Source of the DNA: Eurosta solidaginis
Taxonomy: Eukaryota > Arthropoda > Insecta > Diptera > Tephritidae
DNA: 64,000 nucleotides
Direction: 5' to 3'
Assembly (NCBI RefSeq): GCF_040869045.1
Contig: NC_090322.1
Span: 196,725,477 to 196,789,476, forward strand
In this document: positions 10,271 to 21,467 of the stretch, piece by piece
Layout: every line of letters starts with the position of its first letter
How positions within the stretch are numbered: position 1 is the stretch's first letter
Translations under genes and position numbers: made by a program
Notes under the pieces: model-generated
What the model was told of the DNA's origin: nothing
Databases searched by the model: none
Seen by the model: the letters and a program-made list of their open reading frames with translations, nothing else

Positions 10271-12318
10271 CAGCCCGTCAACACATATGATTTTTGGCAA
10301 AACGACACAAAACAAAAACACAAGTAACAACAAACACCTGCAGAGGGAGGAGCTTTTCCGGCATTACATCAGATAACATTATTATTTTTATATGCATATT
10401 TTGTTTTATATTATTACCATTATCATGCAAACATTTTCATAAGGGGGCATAAGTAGTTGGTAGGAAACGGGCAAACGGGGCACTCTATTTCCGGGGCCGA
10501 GCATTTCTTTGTCGCGCATATAAAGGCTGAGTTTATTTAACTCCATACTTCAGGAGTTAATGGTGGCACTTTTGCCTCCATCACCTTTTTTTTTTCTTCG
10601 TTTCTTCATTTTCTTTTTTTTTATTTTTCTACTTTAGTTTGACATTTAATTTTTCTTTGTATTTTCATCCCCACTTTCTACCATATACACATTTTTCCTT
10701 TGCATACGGTTTCTGCTACCTATGGTAACACCAAATTGAGATTTTCATATTTTCGAATTTTTGCCATTTTTTTTTATTTTTGGTACTTACTTCTATTATC
10801 ATTGGCAAAATAAATTGCCACATCACACACGGAGGGCGTATATACACAGTGCGCCTTCAGCACCAAGAACATTTTTTTTCTTTGATCACACATTTTGATT
10901 TCTTTTAATTTTTTTTGCGTTTTACCATCACGCGGGCTGCTCCGATACTACCAAAGCACTCATTATCAAAGATCACCAGCGAGTGATCTTGGCTGAGTGT
11001 TTGAGTGTGATCATAGGTATATATGTATGTTTTTGACTCTGCTATTTCAGCGAATTCAGCACATCCACTCAACTACACCGGCGCCGTTGGAGTACGAGTA
11101 TATGGGTGAGTGAAAATTGAGCATAATATTTTTCCTAATACACCTGTTTAGTTGTATGTACATGTGTTAGCACAGATTCCTGCTCTTGCAAAAATAGAAC
11201 AGGAATTAGCAAATCAGAAAGAAAAAAAAAAACAGATTGCATCGAACATATGTACATGCATGAAAAACGTCACAAACGTACATTTGCACTTACATACATA
11301 CCTTTTGTTTTCATAAACATATGAATTCTTTTGCCTTGATGACCTACTTTTGCATTGTACATATTTGATCATATGTTTACTTGAGCGGTTGCGGTAGGTC
11401 AGAGATTAGGGTACTTGGATTTTTTTACTTATTCGCCCTCTTATTTTATTTTATTTGAATTTGTATCTTTAGAATTAGAATTAGCTCCTATTAATAATAC
11501 CGCATTAGGGTGGCCCTAAAAGTTTAATTTTTTTGTTTGAGACCAGACACTTTGTCTATTAGCCGTAGGTATTTTTTTTTATAGAATTGAATTTGGAATG
11601 TATCTACTGGTTCTTGCACTATTATGAATTTTTAATGTTCGCCAGTAATAAAAGTTAGCATTAAGTTTGAGCAATTTTTTTATTGTTGCTTTGAGTAAAC
11701 TCTTGAAGCCCTTGGAAAATTATTTTGTAGTAAACTTTGAGTTTAAAGTTTTATTGAAATTATTGAACTGGTAGTAGGGTGTTAGTCGGTAATTTGTAAA
11801 CCAAAAATTTTGTAAATAAATTATAAGAATTATGTTTGGATGAAATTTTAAGACATTCATAATGCAGGGCTAAGTCGAATTTTGGTGTTGGTGCTGCGCT
11901 TGCGCGCGGTAAGGTAAGGTGAAGGTGAGTAATAGGGAAATGACTTATTGACGGATGGACAGACTCAGGTCAGGTTTGGGGGCACTGTAAGGTAAACAGG
12001 AGTCAGCACAGTGCCCACGGTGCAGTGCAAATTGCACTGCAGAGGGAGGGTAGACTCCACCTGACAGGACAGGCCTTCATCTGTTTCTACCCCTTATGCT
12101 TTCCCCTTCTAACTTTGCCCCTCACGTTTATTTCTATCTTTTTCAGCTTTTTCTCTCCTCTCTATAAACATGCAGGTATGAACCCTCTTTTTGTTCATGT
12201 GGCTGCGGGTGAGGTCGGTGGTGCAATACCCCGCCCAAGACGACGAGCTAGCCTGGGCCCGCAAGCATACCTGCTTGCCGCCGCTCCTCACCACCCAAAC
12301 AGTCAGCCACGTAACAAT

Positions 12319-12700
12319 ATAGCTTATATAAATCATCACTAAACTTCCTTTGATACGCGCCGTTGTCATCACGGAAAGGGCCTTTAAAATCTTCCGAAGA
12401 TATTTTCTCTTAAATATCCCAAGGGCCGTTCCATCTGCTTCCTACACCATCCATGATTGCGTGCTCTATATCATAACAGGCCTGATGAGACGCAAATGAA
12501 CTGTATCTTTTGGTCGTAGAAAAACAAGACCTCTGCACAGTAACAGATAGTGCGCTTAAAAAATCTGAAGATGCATTGTTATAGCGCAATCAGTTCACCC
12601 ACGTTTTGCGAAAACCTGTCGCATAGTACACTAGAGAGAGCCTCATATGTGGATTGAGCAGAGCCATTTTTACCATTTATTCGCTTCGGTATTTGAAGAA
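12319..12700 (-). pseudogene. Decayed RTE-like LINE fragment, insertion site of the LTR element
   Basis: On the minus strand, pieces around 12600-12660 read YEALSSVLCDRF, matching YKVLSSVLCERL of the LINE at 13159-15182. Pieces at 12430-12320 read like LGIFKRKYLRKI and then a frame-shifted GAYQRKFSDDLYKLY, matching LGVFERKVLRKI and EYRRRFNDELYELY of the same LINE. The two matches lie closer than in the intact gene, so the middle of the RT is deleted. It ends exactly where the 3' LTR ends, so the LTR element probably jumped into it. Stops and frameshifts are frequent; no product is expected. Confidence 0.6.
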
Positions 12701-13021
12701 CTGAACGCGGAGTTCTTCCATTTCTGGGGCCTCCGTATTTTTTAGTCCTGATATTGTCACTCTCATTTCTCCATAGACGACTAGTAGAAATAATATTCAC
12801 TCTCATATATTCGGTATTGGTTCCGATGTCTCTTACATCAAGCAATGAGGAGAAGTGATAATTTCATAATCGTGCCGTATGGCATCCTCAGGATTTTCAG
12901 GTAGCATTTTCGAGCATGTTGCCTTCAAGCTTGCATTTGAAGCTCTACAAATGTACGCCTTTCATACTCGCGTTTAATTGCTTTGACTCTTAAGAGAAAA
13001 TTTTACGAAAATTTCGAATGT

Positions 13022-13111
13022 TATATAGTTGTGGTCACAAGCAATAATCGCCTAAGTCTTATCCTTTTTCATGGGACTTAGGCGTTTATTGCTTATGACT
13101 ACAGTTATATT
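13022..13111. repeat. Near-perfect 37-bp inverted repeat (hairpin)
   Basis: The arm at 13022-13058 and the arm at 13075-13111 are inverted copies with about five differences around a 16-bp spacer. The inner part CGCCTAAGTC / GACTTAGGCG is perfect. It is probably a small foldback element or MITE relic; no target duplication is evident. Confidence 0.75.
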
Positions 13112-13302
13112 ATATATATAGTTTTCTACGATTTTTTTGAAAACCCCGTTTTGCACCTTGTTTAAGCTGCTAGCCACCAGGAATAACGCCCGAAAGTTTT
13201 ACCAAAAAATACGGCGACAGACGGAAGGTTTTAAGACCGGGACAAACTCCTGTAGGAACGAAAACGGCGACCTTGTAACTGATGTGCAGAGAGTGCTTAG
13301 AC

Positions 13303-13522
13303 CAGGCATGCTTAACCAACGAAACGATATCATTTCGTTACGATAATCAACGTTAATAAACGAAACGAAGTCATTTCGTTTCGTTTATTAACTTTAAGAT
13401 CGTCAAATTAACGTTATTTTGACGTTCTTAACGTTAATAAACGAAACGAAATGACTTCGTTTCGTTTATTAACGTTGATTATCGTAACGAAATGATATCG
13501 TTTCGTTGGTTAAGCATGCCTG
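13303..13522. mobile_element. Palindromic hAT-type MITE nested in the LINE
   Basis: 220 bp that is almost wholly an inverted repeat, starting CAGGCATGCTTAACC and ending with its complement. The 8-bp duplication GCTTAGAC flanks it exactly (13295-13302 and 13523-13530). An 8-bp duplication with CAGG ends is the hAT superfamily signature. It carries no coding capacity. A longer relative is at 39844-40428. Removing it and one duplication would join the two flanking LINE parts. Confidence 0.9.
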
Positions 13523-13530
13523 GCTTAGAC

Positions 13531-15120
13531 TATGGAGGGAATACTTCTCTGATCTCCTAAATAGAGGCAGCAATTCACCGCGCAGAGATGAAGAACCCGA
13601 TCCCGCAATCGATGATGATGGAATATATGTCCCCCGCCCGATTATGACGAAGTTAGAATAGCAATAACCAGATTGAAAAACAACAAAGCCGTGGGCGCTG
13701 ATGGATTGCCTGCGGGGCTATTCAAGTACGGCGGCGAGGAGTTGGTAAGGCGCATGCACCAACTTCTTAGCAAAAGTGCATGCCCGACGGTTGGAATCTA
13801 AGTGTTCTTTGCCCAGTCCACAAGAAGGGTGATACTGCAAAATGCTCCAACTATAGTGTAATCAGCCTTCTTAATATCGCATATAAGGTCCTTTCAAGTG
13901 TATTGTGCGAAAGATTGAAGCCCACCGTGAACCGGCTGATTGGACCTTATCAGTGCGGCTTCAGACCTGGTAAATCTACCATCGACCAGATTTTCACAAT
14001 GCGCCAAATCTTGGAAAAAACCCGTGAAAAGAGAATCGACACACATCACCTCTTCTTCGACTTTAAAGCCGTCTTCGACAGCACGAAAAGGAGCTGCCTT
14101 TATGCCGCTATGTCTGAATTTGGTTTCCCCGCAAAACTTATACGGCTGTGCAAAATGAAGTTGAGCAACACCATCAGCTCAGTCAGAATTGGGAAGGACC
14201 TCTCCGAGCCGTTCGAAACTAAACGAGGTTTCAGACAGGGTGCCCCCTATCGTGCGATTTCTTTAATTTGATGCTGGAGAAAATTTTACTAGCTGCAGAA
14301 CTTAACCGCACTGGAACAATATACTATAAAAGCGTGCAATTACTGGCATATGCTGACGACATTGATATCATCGGCCTAAACACCCGCGCTGTTAGTTCTG
14401 CTTACTCCAAACTGGAAAAAGAAGCGATAAAGATGGGTTTGATGGTGAATGAGGACAAAACTAAGTACCTGCTGTCATCGAGCAAAGAGTCAGCGCATAC
14501 GCGTCTTGGCAACCACGCTACTGTTGGCAGCCACAATTTCGAAATAGTAAAAGACTTCGTTTATTTGGGAACCAGCATCAACACTAGCAACAACATCAGC
14601 ACTGAAATCCAGCGAAGAATCAATCTTGCCAACAAATGCTACTTTGGACTAGGTAGACAATTGAAAAGTAAAGTCCTATCTCTGCGAACGAAAATCATAC
14701 TCTACAAGTCACTTATCATACCCGTCCTGCTATATGGGGCAGAAGCATGGACCATGACAACAGCAGATGAAGCGGCTTTGGGAGTGTTCTAGAGAAAAGT
14801 TCTTCGAAAGATTTATGGACCTCTACGCGTTGGCGATGGCGAGTACCGAAGAAGATTTAATGATGAGCTGTACGAGCTATACGCAGGCATCAACATAGTC
14901 CAGCGAATTAAAACGCAACGGCTGTGCTGGATAGGCCATGTTATGCGAATGAAAGATGATGCGCCGGCCAAGAAAGTGTTTCTATCGGATCCCGCCTATG
15001 GAAGCAGAGGTAGAGGGGGCCCCCACTCCGTTGGAAGGACCAAGTGGAAAACGATTTAAACTCCCTTGGTGTGACCAATTGGCGCCGGTTGGCGGAGCGA
15101 AGGAGCGCATGGCCCGCCTT
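13531..15120 (+). pseudogene. LINE reverse transcriptase and C-terminal region, broken
   Basis: The RT domain is recognisable in pieces: NKAVGADGLP near 13690, a stretch ending FRPGKSTIDQIF near 13990, then DLSEPFETKRGFRQGAP near 14240, and the catalytic LAYADDID near 14345-14368. After the RT come FVYLGTSIN, LLYGAEAWTM, RKVLRKIYGP and WIGHVMRMKDD blocks. Frame changes occur near 13780 and 14268, and a stop lies at 14790. A small gag-like or linker piece of the same gene (FKTGTNSCRNENGDLVTDVQRVL, split here as FKTGTNSCRNENG and DLVTDVQRVL) lies before the MITE at 13170-13294. The copy cannot make protein. Confidence 0.85.
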
Positions 15121-15193
15121 GTTGGACGGCCATAACCGTTTAGACGGTTAAGCGCCAATTAAGTAAGTAAGTAAGTAAGTAAGTTTTGCACCT

Positions 15194-15969
15194 AAGTAAA
15201 TTTTATACCTACAAAGTACAAGTTAAAGATCTCTCATATTTCGCATTAATTTTTGACATATTTTTTCCTCCATGTAATTTAATAGCGTTTTCTTTTCTGG
15301 AATAAATTGTTGCCTAAGTAAATGGTAAAGCCTTAATAGAGTTAAGCGGGAGTCATTTGTGCCGTATGTCGTATCGCTGTAGTCGTATCCCTAACTCATG
15401 AATGCGCAATCTGGGTATTCATATTAACAGAGTATATATGGAACTTAAGAGCGAATTGAGAGTTTCACAGAGTTGCACTGCCACACCGCCATTTTATACA
15501 GGGTAAAAGTGTAAAGCTTTTGCGTTGCGAGCAAGCAACCATTTTTCACAAAAGAACGTAAACCCGGTAAAGGCGTTGCCTGTTTTATAGAATAGAACAA
15601 CAAGAGAAGAAAACGCTATAAACGTTTTCCCACTATGTGTAGATAAAAATCTTAAACACTATAATTAAACTTTTTAAGGCTACAATTGATTGGGCTAGAA
15701 AATACATTTTTTAGATCATTCGTTGAAAACCAAATTAAAAGTTTTAGTTTTTGCGAAATTTTTCAGAATCTTAAAATATTTCAGAAAATTTTTTGGAGAT
15801 TGACTTGCATAGTTTCTGATTACAACATTCACAGAAGTTTTTTTCTTAAAATATATCAAAAATAAAAACGAATTTAATATATGAAATTTAATTAAAATTT
15901 CCACTGCTATATTTCTGTTCACCACTGTACATTATTAAACAGTTTGTTGTACGTTTGTATTTAAGTATA
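15194..15969. other. Unique AT-rich sequence, nothing recognised
   Basis: No reading frame, repeat or RNA gene stands out in this 0.8 kb. Confidence 0.5.
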
Positions 15970-16162
15970 AAGGTTCATACACATTATACGATGCAACATG
16001 TAGCTACAAAATATTATTTGCATGTATACTTATGGAGCCATGCACACCTAGCGACAGTCGCACGACACGGCACGACCAAGTTGACCAACTAGGCAAAAAT
16101 GCCGCGAATATTTTGTCGGAACGTGTCGCTACATGTCGCGTCGTATAATTTGCATTAACCTT
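15970..16162. mobile_element. MITE with about 43-bp terminal inverted repeats
   Basis: AAGGTTCATACACATTATAC at 15970 on is matched inverted by the sequence ending AACCTT at 16162. The matched arms run to about 16008 and back to 16124, sharing ATTATACG, ACATGTAGC and TACA blocks with a few changes. It is 193 bp and non-coding. The flanks are TA-rich, so a TA duplication cannot be separated from background. Confidence 0.65.
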
Positions 16163-17322
16163 ATATATATGAAAATATTTGTCGTCATCCAGTGAGTTTT
16201 ACAGCCCCGGCTCACGCTTAATTCTCACGAGAATGCTCTGGCTCATTGAGAGACTCGAGAAGCAGATGTCGTGATATTTTCGCACACGTGAAATATGATA
16301 GGCAGGTGTCGCCGCTGTTTTTCATTTTACTCATATGGCGAAATGCTAAGCAGCGACATCTATTTTTGAAAAAGTTGGTTTATTAAAGGCAGCGTTGCCA
16401 AATTAAAGACAAGTAATTAACAAATTATCTGGCTCACAAATTGAACCAGACTTCTATCCGGATTTATCTGACCCAAATCGTTGTTGTTGCATTTACATGC
16501 AAAATTATTTATCTAGCTCAAGCTCTTTGCCAGCGGATGATAGCTATTATAACATTATCATTTTAGTATCTTTGTGTCGTCTTATTTCTAGGGTAACACG
16601 TGAGTTTGTGTGTATATGTATATATGTATGTTTGCATGTTATGTATTTGTATGTATGCATTAACTTAAATCTATACGATGTTACTCAACTAATTTGGCCT
16701 TAAGTATCTCTAACACATTTTTTTTTCAACTGCGTACTTCCTCTTCGTATATATCTTTTTTCAAATTTGTGCATTTTGTTCTTATGAAACTGTATTATAT
16801 GTATAAAACTAGACCGAAATTTTATGTTTCCGCTAGGAAGGCGAAATGCATTTTATGACACGCTTTCCCTTTAAACATTCAAAATTAAAACATTCACAAA
16901 AAAAAAATACAATAAATTAACTTCTACTACCCTTTTATACATATTTTTATTAAGATGAACTTGTTTTATAAAAAAATCACACATTGTTTAATTAAAAATC
17001 AACCAATTATACACAACAAATTATACACAAACATATACGCACCATTTGAAAAGACGGGTACTGATGCGTATGCGTAACATTATTTTTATTGTTTAAAATA
17101 AAAGAGTTGCATAAATGCAAATATACAAGCGAAGCTAATATGAGTATCTTCTTTTTAACGACCCAGACAGACGATGTGGAATTCAAGTAACGTCCCACAA
17201 AAATTTTCTATAAACCCACGTGAATTCGGTAGTAGTCGCCTAAGTGCTCTCATCTCCATTTAACTTGCTCTACCCGCCGAACCTTCGTTGCTGCTCTTCA
17301 CAAAGCTTATAAAAAATAAAAA
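16163..17322. other. Unique AT-rich sequence, nothing recognised
   Basis: There are only short chance frames and simple TATG-rich runs (16610-16680). No exon with supporting splice sites was found. Confidence 0.5.
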
Positions 17323-17577
17323 ATAAATGTAAGGCGCGATAACCTCCGAAGAGATCTAAGGCCGAGCTTCTCTTCCAATTTGCGTCGTGCTCCTCTTGAT
17401 TTTTCCCTACAAATTGGCCGGACGGGACCTACATGTTTTATGCCGACTCCGAACGGCATCTGCAAGGCAGATGAGTTTTCACTGAGAGCTTTTCATGGCA
17501 GAAATACAATCGGAGCGCTTGCCGGACACTGCCGAGGGTCGACCCCGCTTAGAAAAATTTTCTTCTAATTGAAAAAT
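17323..17577 (-). mobile_element. SINE copy lacking its tRNA head
   Basis: It shares about 245 bp at high identity with 28581-28840: the GGCGCGATAACCTCCGAAGA start, CTTCTCTTCCAATTTGCGTC, CGACTCCGAACGGCATCTGC and TTCTAATTGAAAA. The copy at 28581 continues into a tRNA-like head on the minus strand; this one stops before it, so it is 5'-truncated in minus orientation, as expected for LINE-mobilised SINEs. Confidence 0.8.
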
Positions 17578-17589
17578 CTTATTTCACAA

Positions 17590-18900
17590 AGCTTATAGCA
17601 GTGCGAATTAACAACATTTGTAGCGAGTAAAGCCTGTGCTCTACTATGGAGTCCTTGTTTGGTGTACAGCCCCACAAAAAGGAACCTACCTACAGTGATT
17701 AGCATTGAAGGAGCACTGAAAACAACACCACGGCTGCACTGTATGCACATTCTACCTTTAGAGCTGGTGGCGAAGAATATAGCGTTAATAACTACAGTAC
17801 GGATCAGTGCCTCGGGGCAGCTCGAGCGCAACCCCATACGAACATAGTAATAAAGCGTCATCAATTACAGAACCAACAAACCACCAGATTTCCGTATCTA
17901 CGCTTTAAAGTGTTTCTTAGAGCCACAAAAGAGGTGGATGATTGACGCAAGTGTGCACAAATGGCAGGCGCGGCGGTAGACGTGTGCACTAATGGTTCCA
18001 AAGAAGTAGGATCTGCGGTATACTGTGCTGATCCGAAAAAACAGATCCTACAAGTCACCAGATCACTGTAGCGTTTTCCAGGGGGAAGTAGTAGCCGTGA
18101 CCAAAACAGTAGAAGCACGGGAACAAAATAGTTTAAACTGCAGCCGCGTCAACTTTTTATAATCACTGCCAAGCAGCAATTAAGGCAGTAATCTTGCATA
18201 GCACAACAAAATGTTTTGGACGGTAAGAAATCCCTGGAAAAAAGGGGGATAGGGATAATACATCTATATTGCGTTTCATATGGGAATAGATGGGAGTGAA
18301 AAAGCAAATAAGCTAATTTAAAAAGGCGTATATCACAAAACCTACTTTGTGGACTTCTCAATTAGATTGGTAAAGATTAAGAAAAGGTGAGAGTTGCACA
18401 TGATCGTGTTGTAGTGTCGAAGATTATGTGTAAGTCTTATACATAACTTAAAACTGACAAAGTTACTCTTATCATTAAAAATAATGTACTGTAGGCTCAT
18501 CTGACTGGAAACTAAAGTCTGGCGTCACATGCTTTTAAAATAGGCCTAGTCAGTGATAGCAGTTGTAGAAAGTGTGGGTTGTAGGTTATAGGAGGAAACA
18601 ATCGAGCACGTTCTATGTTTGTGCCCAGCTAAATCTCCAGGCTAAATCTCCAGTTATAAGTTATAAGTTATAAGGAGTGATAAAGCTATTAGATCTAGTA
18701 GCGCTTATCAGATTTAAAAGTATCAAGTGGCATAGGTCTTAGAAAGCTCCTAGGTTTTGTCAAGAGTTAAGAGTTTTTTATAACATAGGTGCTAAGTTCT
18801 TGAAAGGGATTTTCAGGTTGTTCATTAAAGAAAACTTTAGTAAAATTTAGGACTTATTCAGTCTATATGATGTCCGCACGTACAGACCAGTTCAACCATA
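17590..18900 (+). pseudogene. Decayed LINE, RT end plus RNase H region
   Basis: It aligns piecewise with 43340-44640. Shared blocks include CGGATCAGTGCCTCGG, GCGTCATCAATTACAGA, GCGGTATACTGTGCTG and ACCAGATCACTGTAG. Translation in shifting frames gives the RNase H start VDVCTNGSKEVGSAVY and later a C-x-x-C-G...H-V-L-C-L-C-P block near 18560-18625, the C-terminal zinc motif of RNase-H-bearing LINEs (R1/Loa/I groups). It has many stops. The last recognisable shared block is GTCTATA-GATG near 18860. Confidence 0.65.
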
Positions 18901-19334
18901 CCCATCCTTAGACTTCGTGCACATTGCGTAAATATAAAAAAAAAACTTCGACTTAAATTCAAATTTCACATGCCATAGATCTTCCGCCCCCAATTAAAAA
19001 AACATATTTTCTGTGTTATCAAAGTAAAAAAATAAAGTTCACCCTAATATCTTTTTTTTCTGCTCTTTATAAAAAAAAATTAACTTTCTCTACTACTGAA
19101 TTCACTTGCCAAGTTAATGTATACATTTTTTATTTTTAAATTTCACAATTTCGGTTTCATTCTCTCCCGGCTGCGCTCTTGGCGCTCTTCTCCCTACTTG
19201 GTATATGCACTCTTTGGTTTTAAATTTTTTTTTTTTTTTGTAATATTCATACCTACAAAATTTGTCTGGTTTATCTGTAACCTCGTATGAGCTTAAAGTT
19301 CGTCCTCTAATTCCTCCTTCTTCCCTTTTTAAAA
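18901..19334. other. AT-rich 3' flank of the host gene, nothing else recognised
   Basis: T-rich and A-rich runs only; downstream of the minus-strand gene. Confidence 0.5.
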
Positions 19335-19340
19335 TTTATT
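19335..19340 (-). terminator. Polyadenylation signal of the minus-strand gene
   Basis: AATAAA on the minus strand, 82 bases after the stop codon at 19422. This supports the last exon shown here being terminal. AATAAA is common in such AT-rich DNA, so the weight is moderate. Confidence 0.45.
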
Positions 19341-19421
19341 TTTTACTTTGGATTCAACATTTTACTTTTCTTGTCCATTTTTGTGCCAACTATCGTCTAC
19401 CGGCTACCGCATCTTTTTTAC

Positions 19422-20758
19422 TTAACCTATAATCTTTTTAAAATAGCCTTCAGTTTCCGGTTTGGTCAGCACGCGGTGACGATTTGGCTTGTAGGGTGGA
19501 CTCTCTGTTTCTTCATTCAAGAAATTTCGTGTCGGCGTCGGTGGTTCCAAAACTTTTTCATGATGTTTTGAGTGTTTTTCTTTGTTCTTTTCGTTGCGTG
19601 GCTGGCAAGTGCGATGTACGCGTGTAAGTTTCTTACCTTCGTCGTCCGTTGTGTGCGAACTTTGCTCTGTAGCATCTGTATTTGTTGCTTCTAGCATATC
19701 TGTGTCACTGTTGCAGACAGTTGTTGTTGTTACAATTGCATGTGTGGATGTGGTAGCAATAGCTTCGGCAGTGGCAAGAGCAGTTTTTGTTGTTATCAAT
19801 GTGGCTAAGGTTGAAGTTGAAGATGGCGCGCCAGTCACTGTGGCTAAGCTGTCAGTTTTTGCTTTAGCTGTTGTTATGACTATTGGTGTTCGTGTTGTTG
19901 TTGTACTTGCTTTTTCCCTTTCTATCACTTTTGCTTCTTTATTCAACAGTATTTGTGTCGCATCAGCTTCTTTTATTTTTTGCAATTCATCCATCTGTGT
20001 TGTTTTTGTAGCGATTAGGTATGTTTCGTCTTCAACTGTGCTTTTTGTTGTCGTTATTGGAATTTCCGCTTTTGTTGTTACCTCAACAACCTCTTTTGTC
20101 TGTGGTTGACGATGTTCTACTGTTAGCTTCGCAATATCATCATCATCATCATCATGTGACATGTCGTCGATGTCAGCGGATTTCAGTGTGGTTTGCGGCG
20201 TACTTGTTGTTGTAGCAGTAGCTTTTGTTGTTTCTATTGCTGCTGTGGTAGATGTTGAATGCAGCTTATTAGCCACGGAAGCGGACGTTGCTATTTCAGC
20301 CGCTGTTGTTGTATGCTCATTTGCGTTAGGCACAATATCTTCAGAATATTCAATCTTCTCTGTCATTTTGTCGGTCGCAAGGGTTTGCGCTTTAATGTTT
20401 ACTTGCTGGCCATTTAGTTGTTGTTTTTGCTGTTGATTTGTTCTCAAAGATGTGCTACTGCCAATTAACTTGGCATTGAGCTGTGCCTGCATTTTTTGAT
20501 GATGCTCTTGTTGTTGTTTTTGCTGTTCTGGGGCTGAGGTTCTATCATCAGTTGCTTTCTTTGTCAACTCATCGTCAGTTGTTGTTGTTGCTGCTTCTGT
20601 TGATTTTATAACCGTTATTGTGGTTGCAACTGTTCTTATGGTCGACGTTTTAATATCGGTTTCATCGCTTTTGTCACTTGCCATGTGAGCGCGTGTTGTT
20701 GTAGCAGCAGTAGAATAGTTGGCTGTCATGCTGTAGATGGGATTATCACTCGGCTTAC
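19422..20758 (-). CDS. Exon d: Thr-rich, Gln-rich C-terminal part
   Basis: The exon begins after TTTTTTCCTTGTTCTAG with two bases completing a Gly codon, then KPSDNPIYSMTANYS, and runs 444 residues to the TAA at 19422. It is low-complexity: Thr/Ala/Ser blocks typical of O-glycosylated mucin-like regions, a Gln-rich stretch (EQQKQQQEHHQKMQAQ, about 20580-20510) likely to be helical, an Asp run (DDDDDD from an ATC microsatellite near 20140), and a basic tail with KNKEKHSKHHEK and PPYKPNRHRVL. There is no transmembrane segment. The stop lies inside AG-GTTAAG, which could be a weak donor; the nearby AATAAA favours a true terminal exon. The plus-strand frames here are shadows. Confidence 0.78.
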
Positions 20759-20830
20759 CTAGAACAAGGAAAAAATAACAAATACAAGCGATTAAGTAAA
20801 TGTTTTAGTAGTTTAAGTTTTTTAAAACAA

Positions 20831-21360
20831 ATGCAGGTGCGGTTTATGGGGGCTTATAATATAGCCGTAGAGATTGACGGCAGACATAGTTCCAGTGTCG
20901 TGGATGTGAGCACTCTAAAAGGTCCTAATATAGACTCGGACCTTTACCTTGTCTCAACTAAGATACGTACACTCCTCTGTGCAGCAAAGAAAGAACGAGC
21001 AATGGCACATATAAAGTTTTCCCTCGAAAAGCTGCTCAGGAAGCAGACAGCTGCTCATCACTCCACTTGGCTCTCACACCTGCTCACCGAAGGCAATCTT
21101 CGACTGCACAATGTGACCGAGCAGTGGGAGCATATTTCTCTCTCATTTCTTACCGCTCGCGTGAGGGCAAGTAGCTTCAGATGCTGGCTCATCGAAACAA
21201 TGTCCGAAAATTAAGGTTTCAAGGCCGGGCAGATTCCCGCAGCAACGATAATGGTGACCTAGTAATTGCAGTATGGAGTGTGCTTAAGTTGTGGAGGGAA
21301 CACTTCTCCTCATTGCTTGCTAGCTAGGGAGAAGACGAACCCGATCGCCAATTATGGAAA
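20831..21360 (+). pseudogene. RTE-like LINE fragment in intron (endonuclease end)
   Basis: Plus-strand frame 20831-21214 reads EIDGRHSSSVVDVSTLKGPN then DSDLYLVSTKIRT, the last part of an AP-endonuclease-like domain (DSDHYLV-type motif), followed by a linker with KLLRKQTAAHHSTWLSHLL. After 21214 the frame breaks, but GDLVIAVWSVLKLWREHFSS matches the start of the LINE at 13159 (GDLVTDVQRVL), so it is the same family. It ends near 21360 without a tail. It is antisense to the host gene. Confidence 0.75.
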
Positions 21361-21467
21361 ACACCTTCCGGAACCAATAATGTTTTTGAATCTGGTTTGA
21401 TTTTAGGAGCCTGTTACTAATTTGTTAGCGATAATTTTTCGAAAGCTGTTAATTATTTGGAATAATA

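Larger units (their letters stand above)
1..12316 (+). mobile_element. Gypsy-type LTR retrotransposon, 5' end cut by window
   Basis: A long direct repeat (1-2041 against 10277-12316) brackets gag and pol genes in the order gag, protease, reverse transcriptase, RNase H, integrase, which is the Ty3/Gypsy order. The 3' LTR probably starts at 9293, which makes the LTRs about 3.0 kb and the whole element about 13.3 kb, large for the group. Over the 2.04 kb where both LTRs are visible I count by eye three substitutions and one 1-bp indel, so the insertion is very recent. No envelope-like reading frame lies between pol and the 3' LTR. Long LTRs and a tRNA-Lys primer site recall the Osvaldo/Ulysses group, but that placement is inference. 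The 3' flank is a decayed LINE; the 5' flank and target duplication are outside the window. Confidence 0.93.
9293..12316 (+). repeat. 3' LTR, about 3.0 kb
   Basis: Positions 10277-12316 are the repeat of the 5' copy at the window start; 9293-10276 is inferred LTR because the left part of the 5' copy is off the window. It starts TGTTGC and ends GTAACA. U3 is short with a TATA box at 9589; the rest, about 2.7 kb, would be R and U5 and holds a tandem repeat at 9757-10270. The end abuts ATATAGC, where the target duplication should begin. Confidence 0.8.
13159..15182 (+). mobile_element. 5'-truncated non-LTR retrotransposon (RTE-like) with target duplication
   Basis: GTTTTGCACCT occurs at 13148-13158 and again at 15183-15193, just outside the copy: an 11-bp target-site duplication. 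The body encodes part of a LINE reverse transcriptase and its C-terminal region. It ends in a (GTAA)n tail (about 15163-15182), as in elements that finish with short tandem repeats instead of poly(A). The endonuclease end is missing. A hAT-type MITE is nested at 13303-13522. The clade is tentative: the C-terminal FERKVLRKIYGP and GHVMRMKDDAP blocks are those of RTE-like elements as I remember them. Confidence 0.85.

Noticed and set aside
19582..20436. Plus-strand frames with Val/Ala-rich, membrane-like translations
   Set aside because: They are shadows of the Thr-rich exon on the minus strand: ACA/ACT codons read backwards give Val and Cys.
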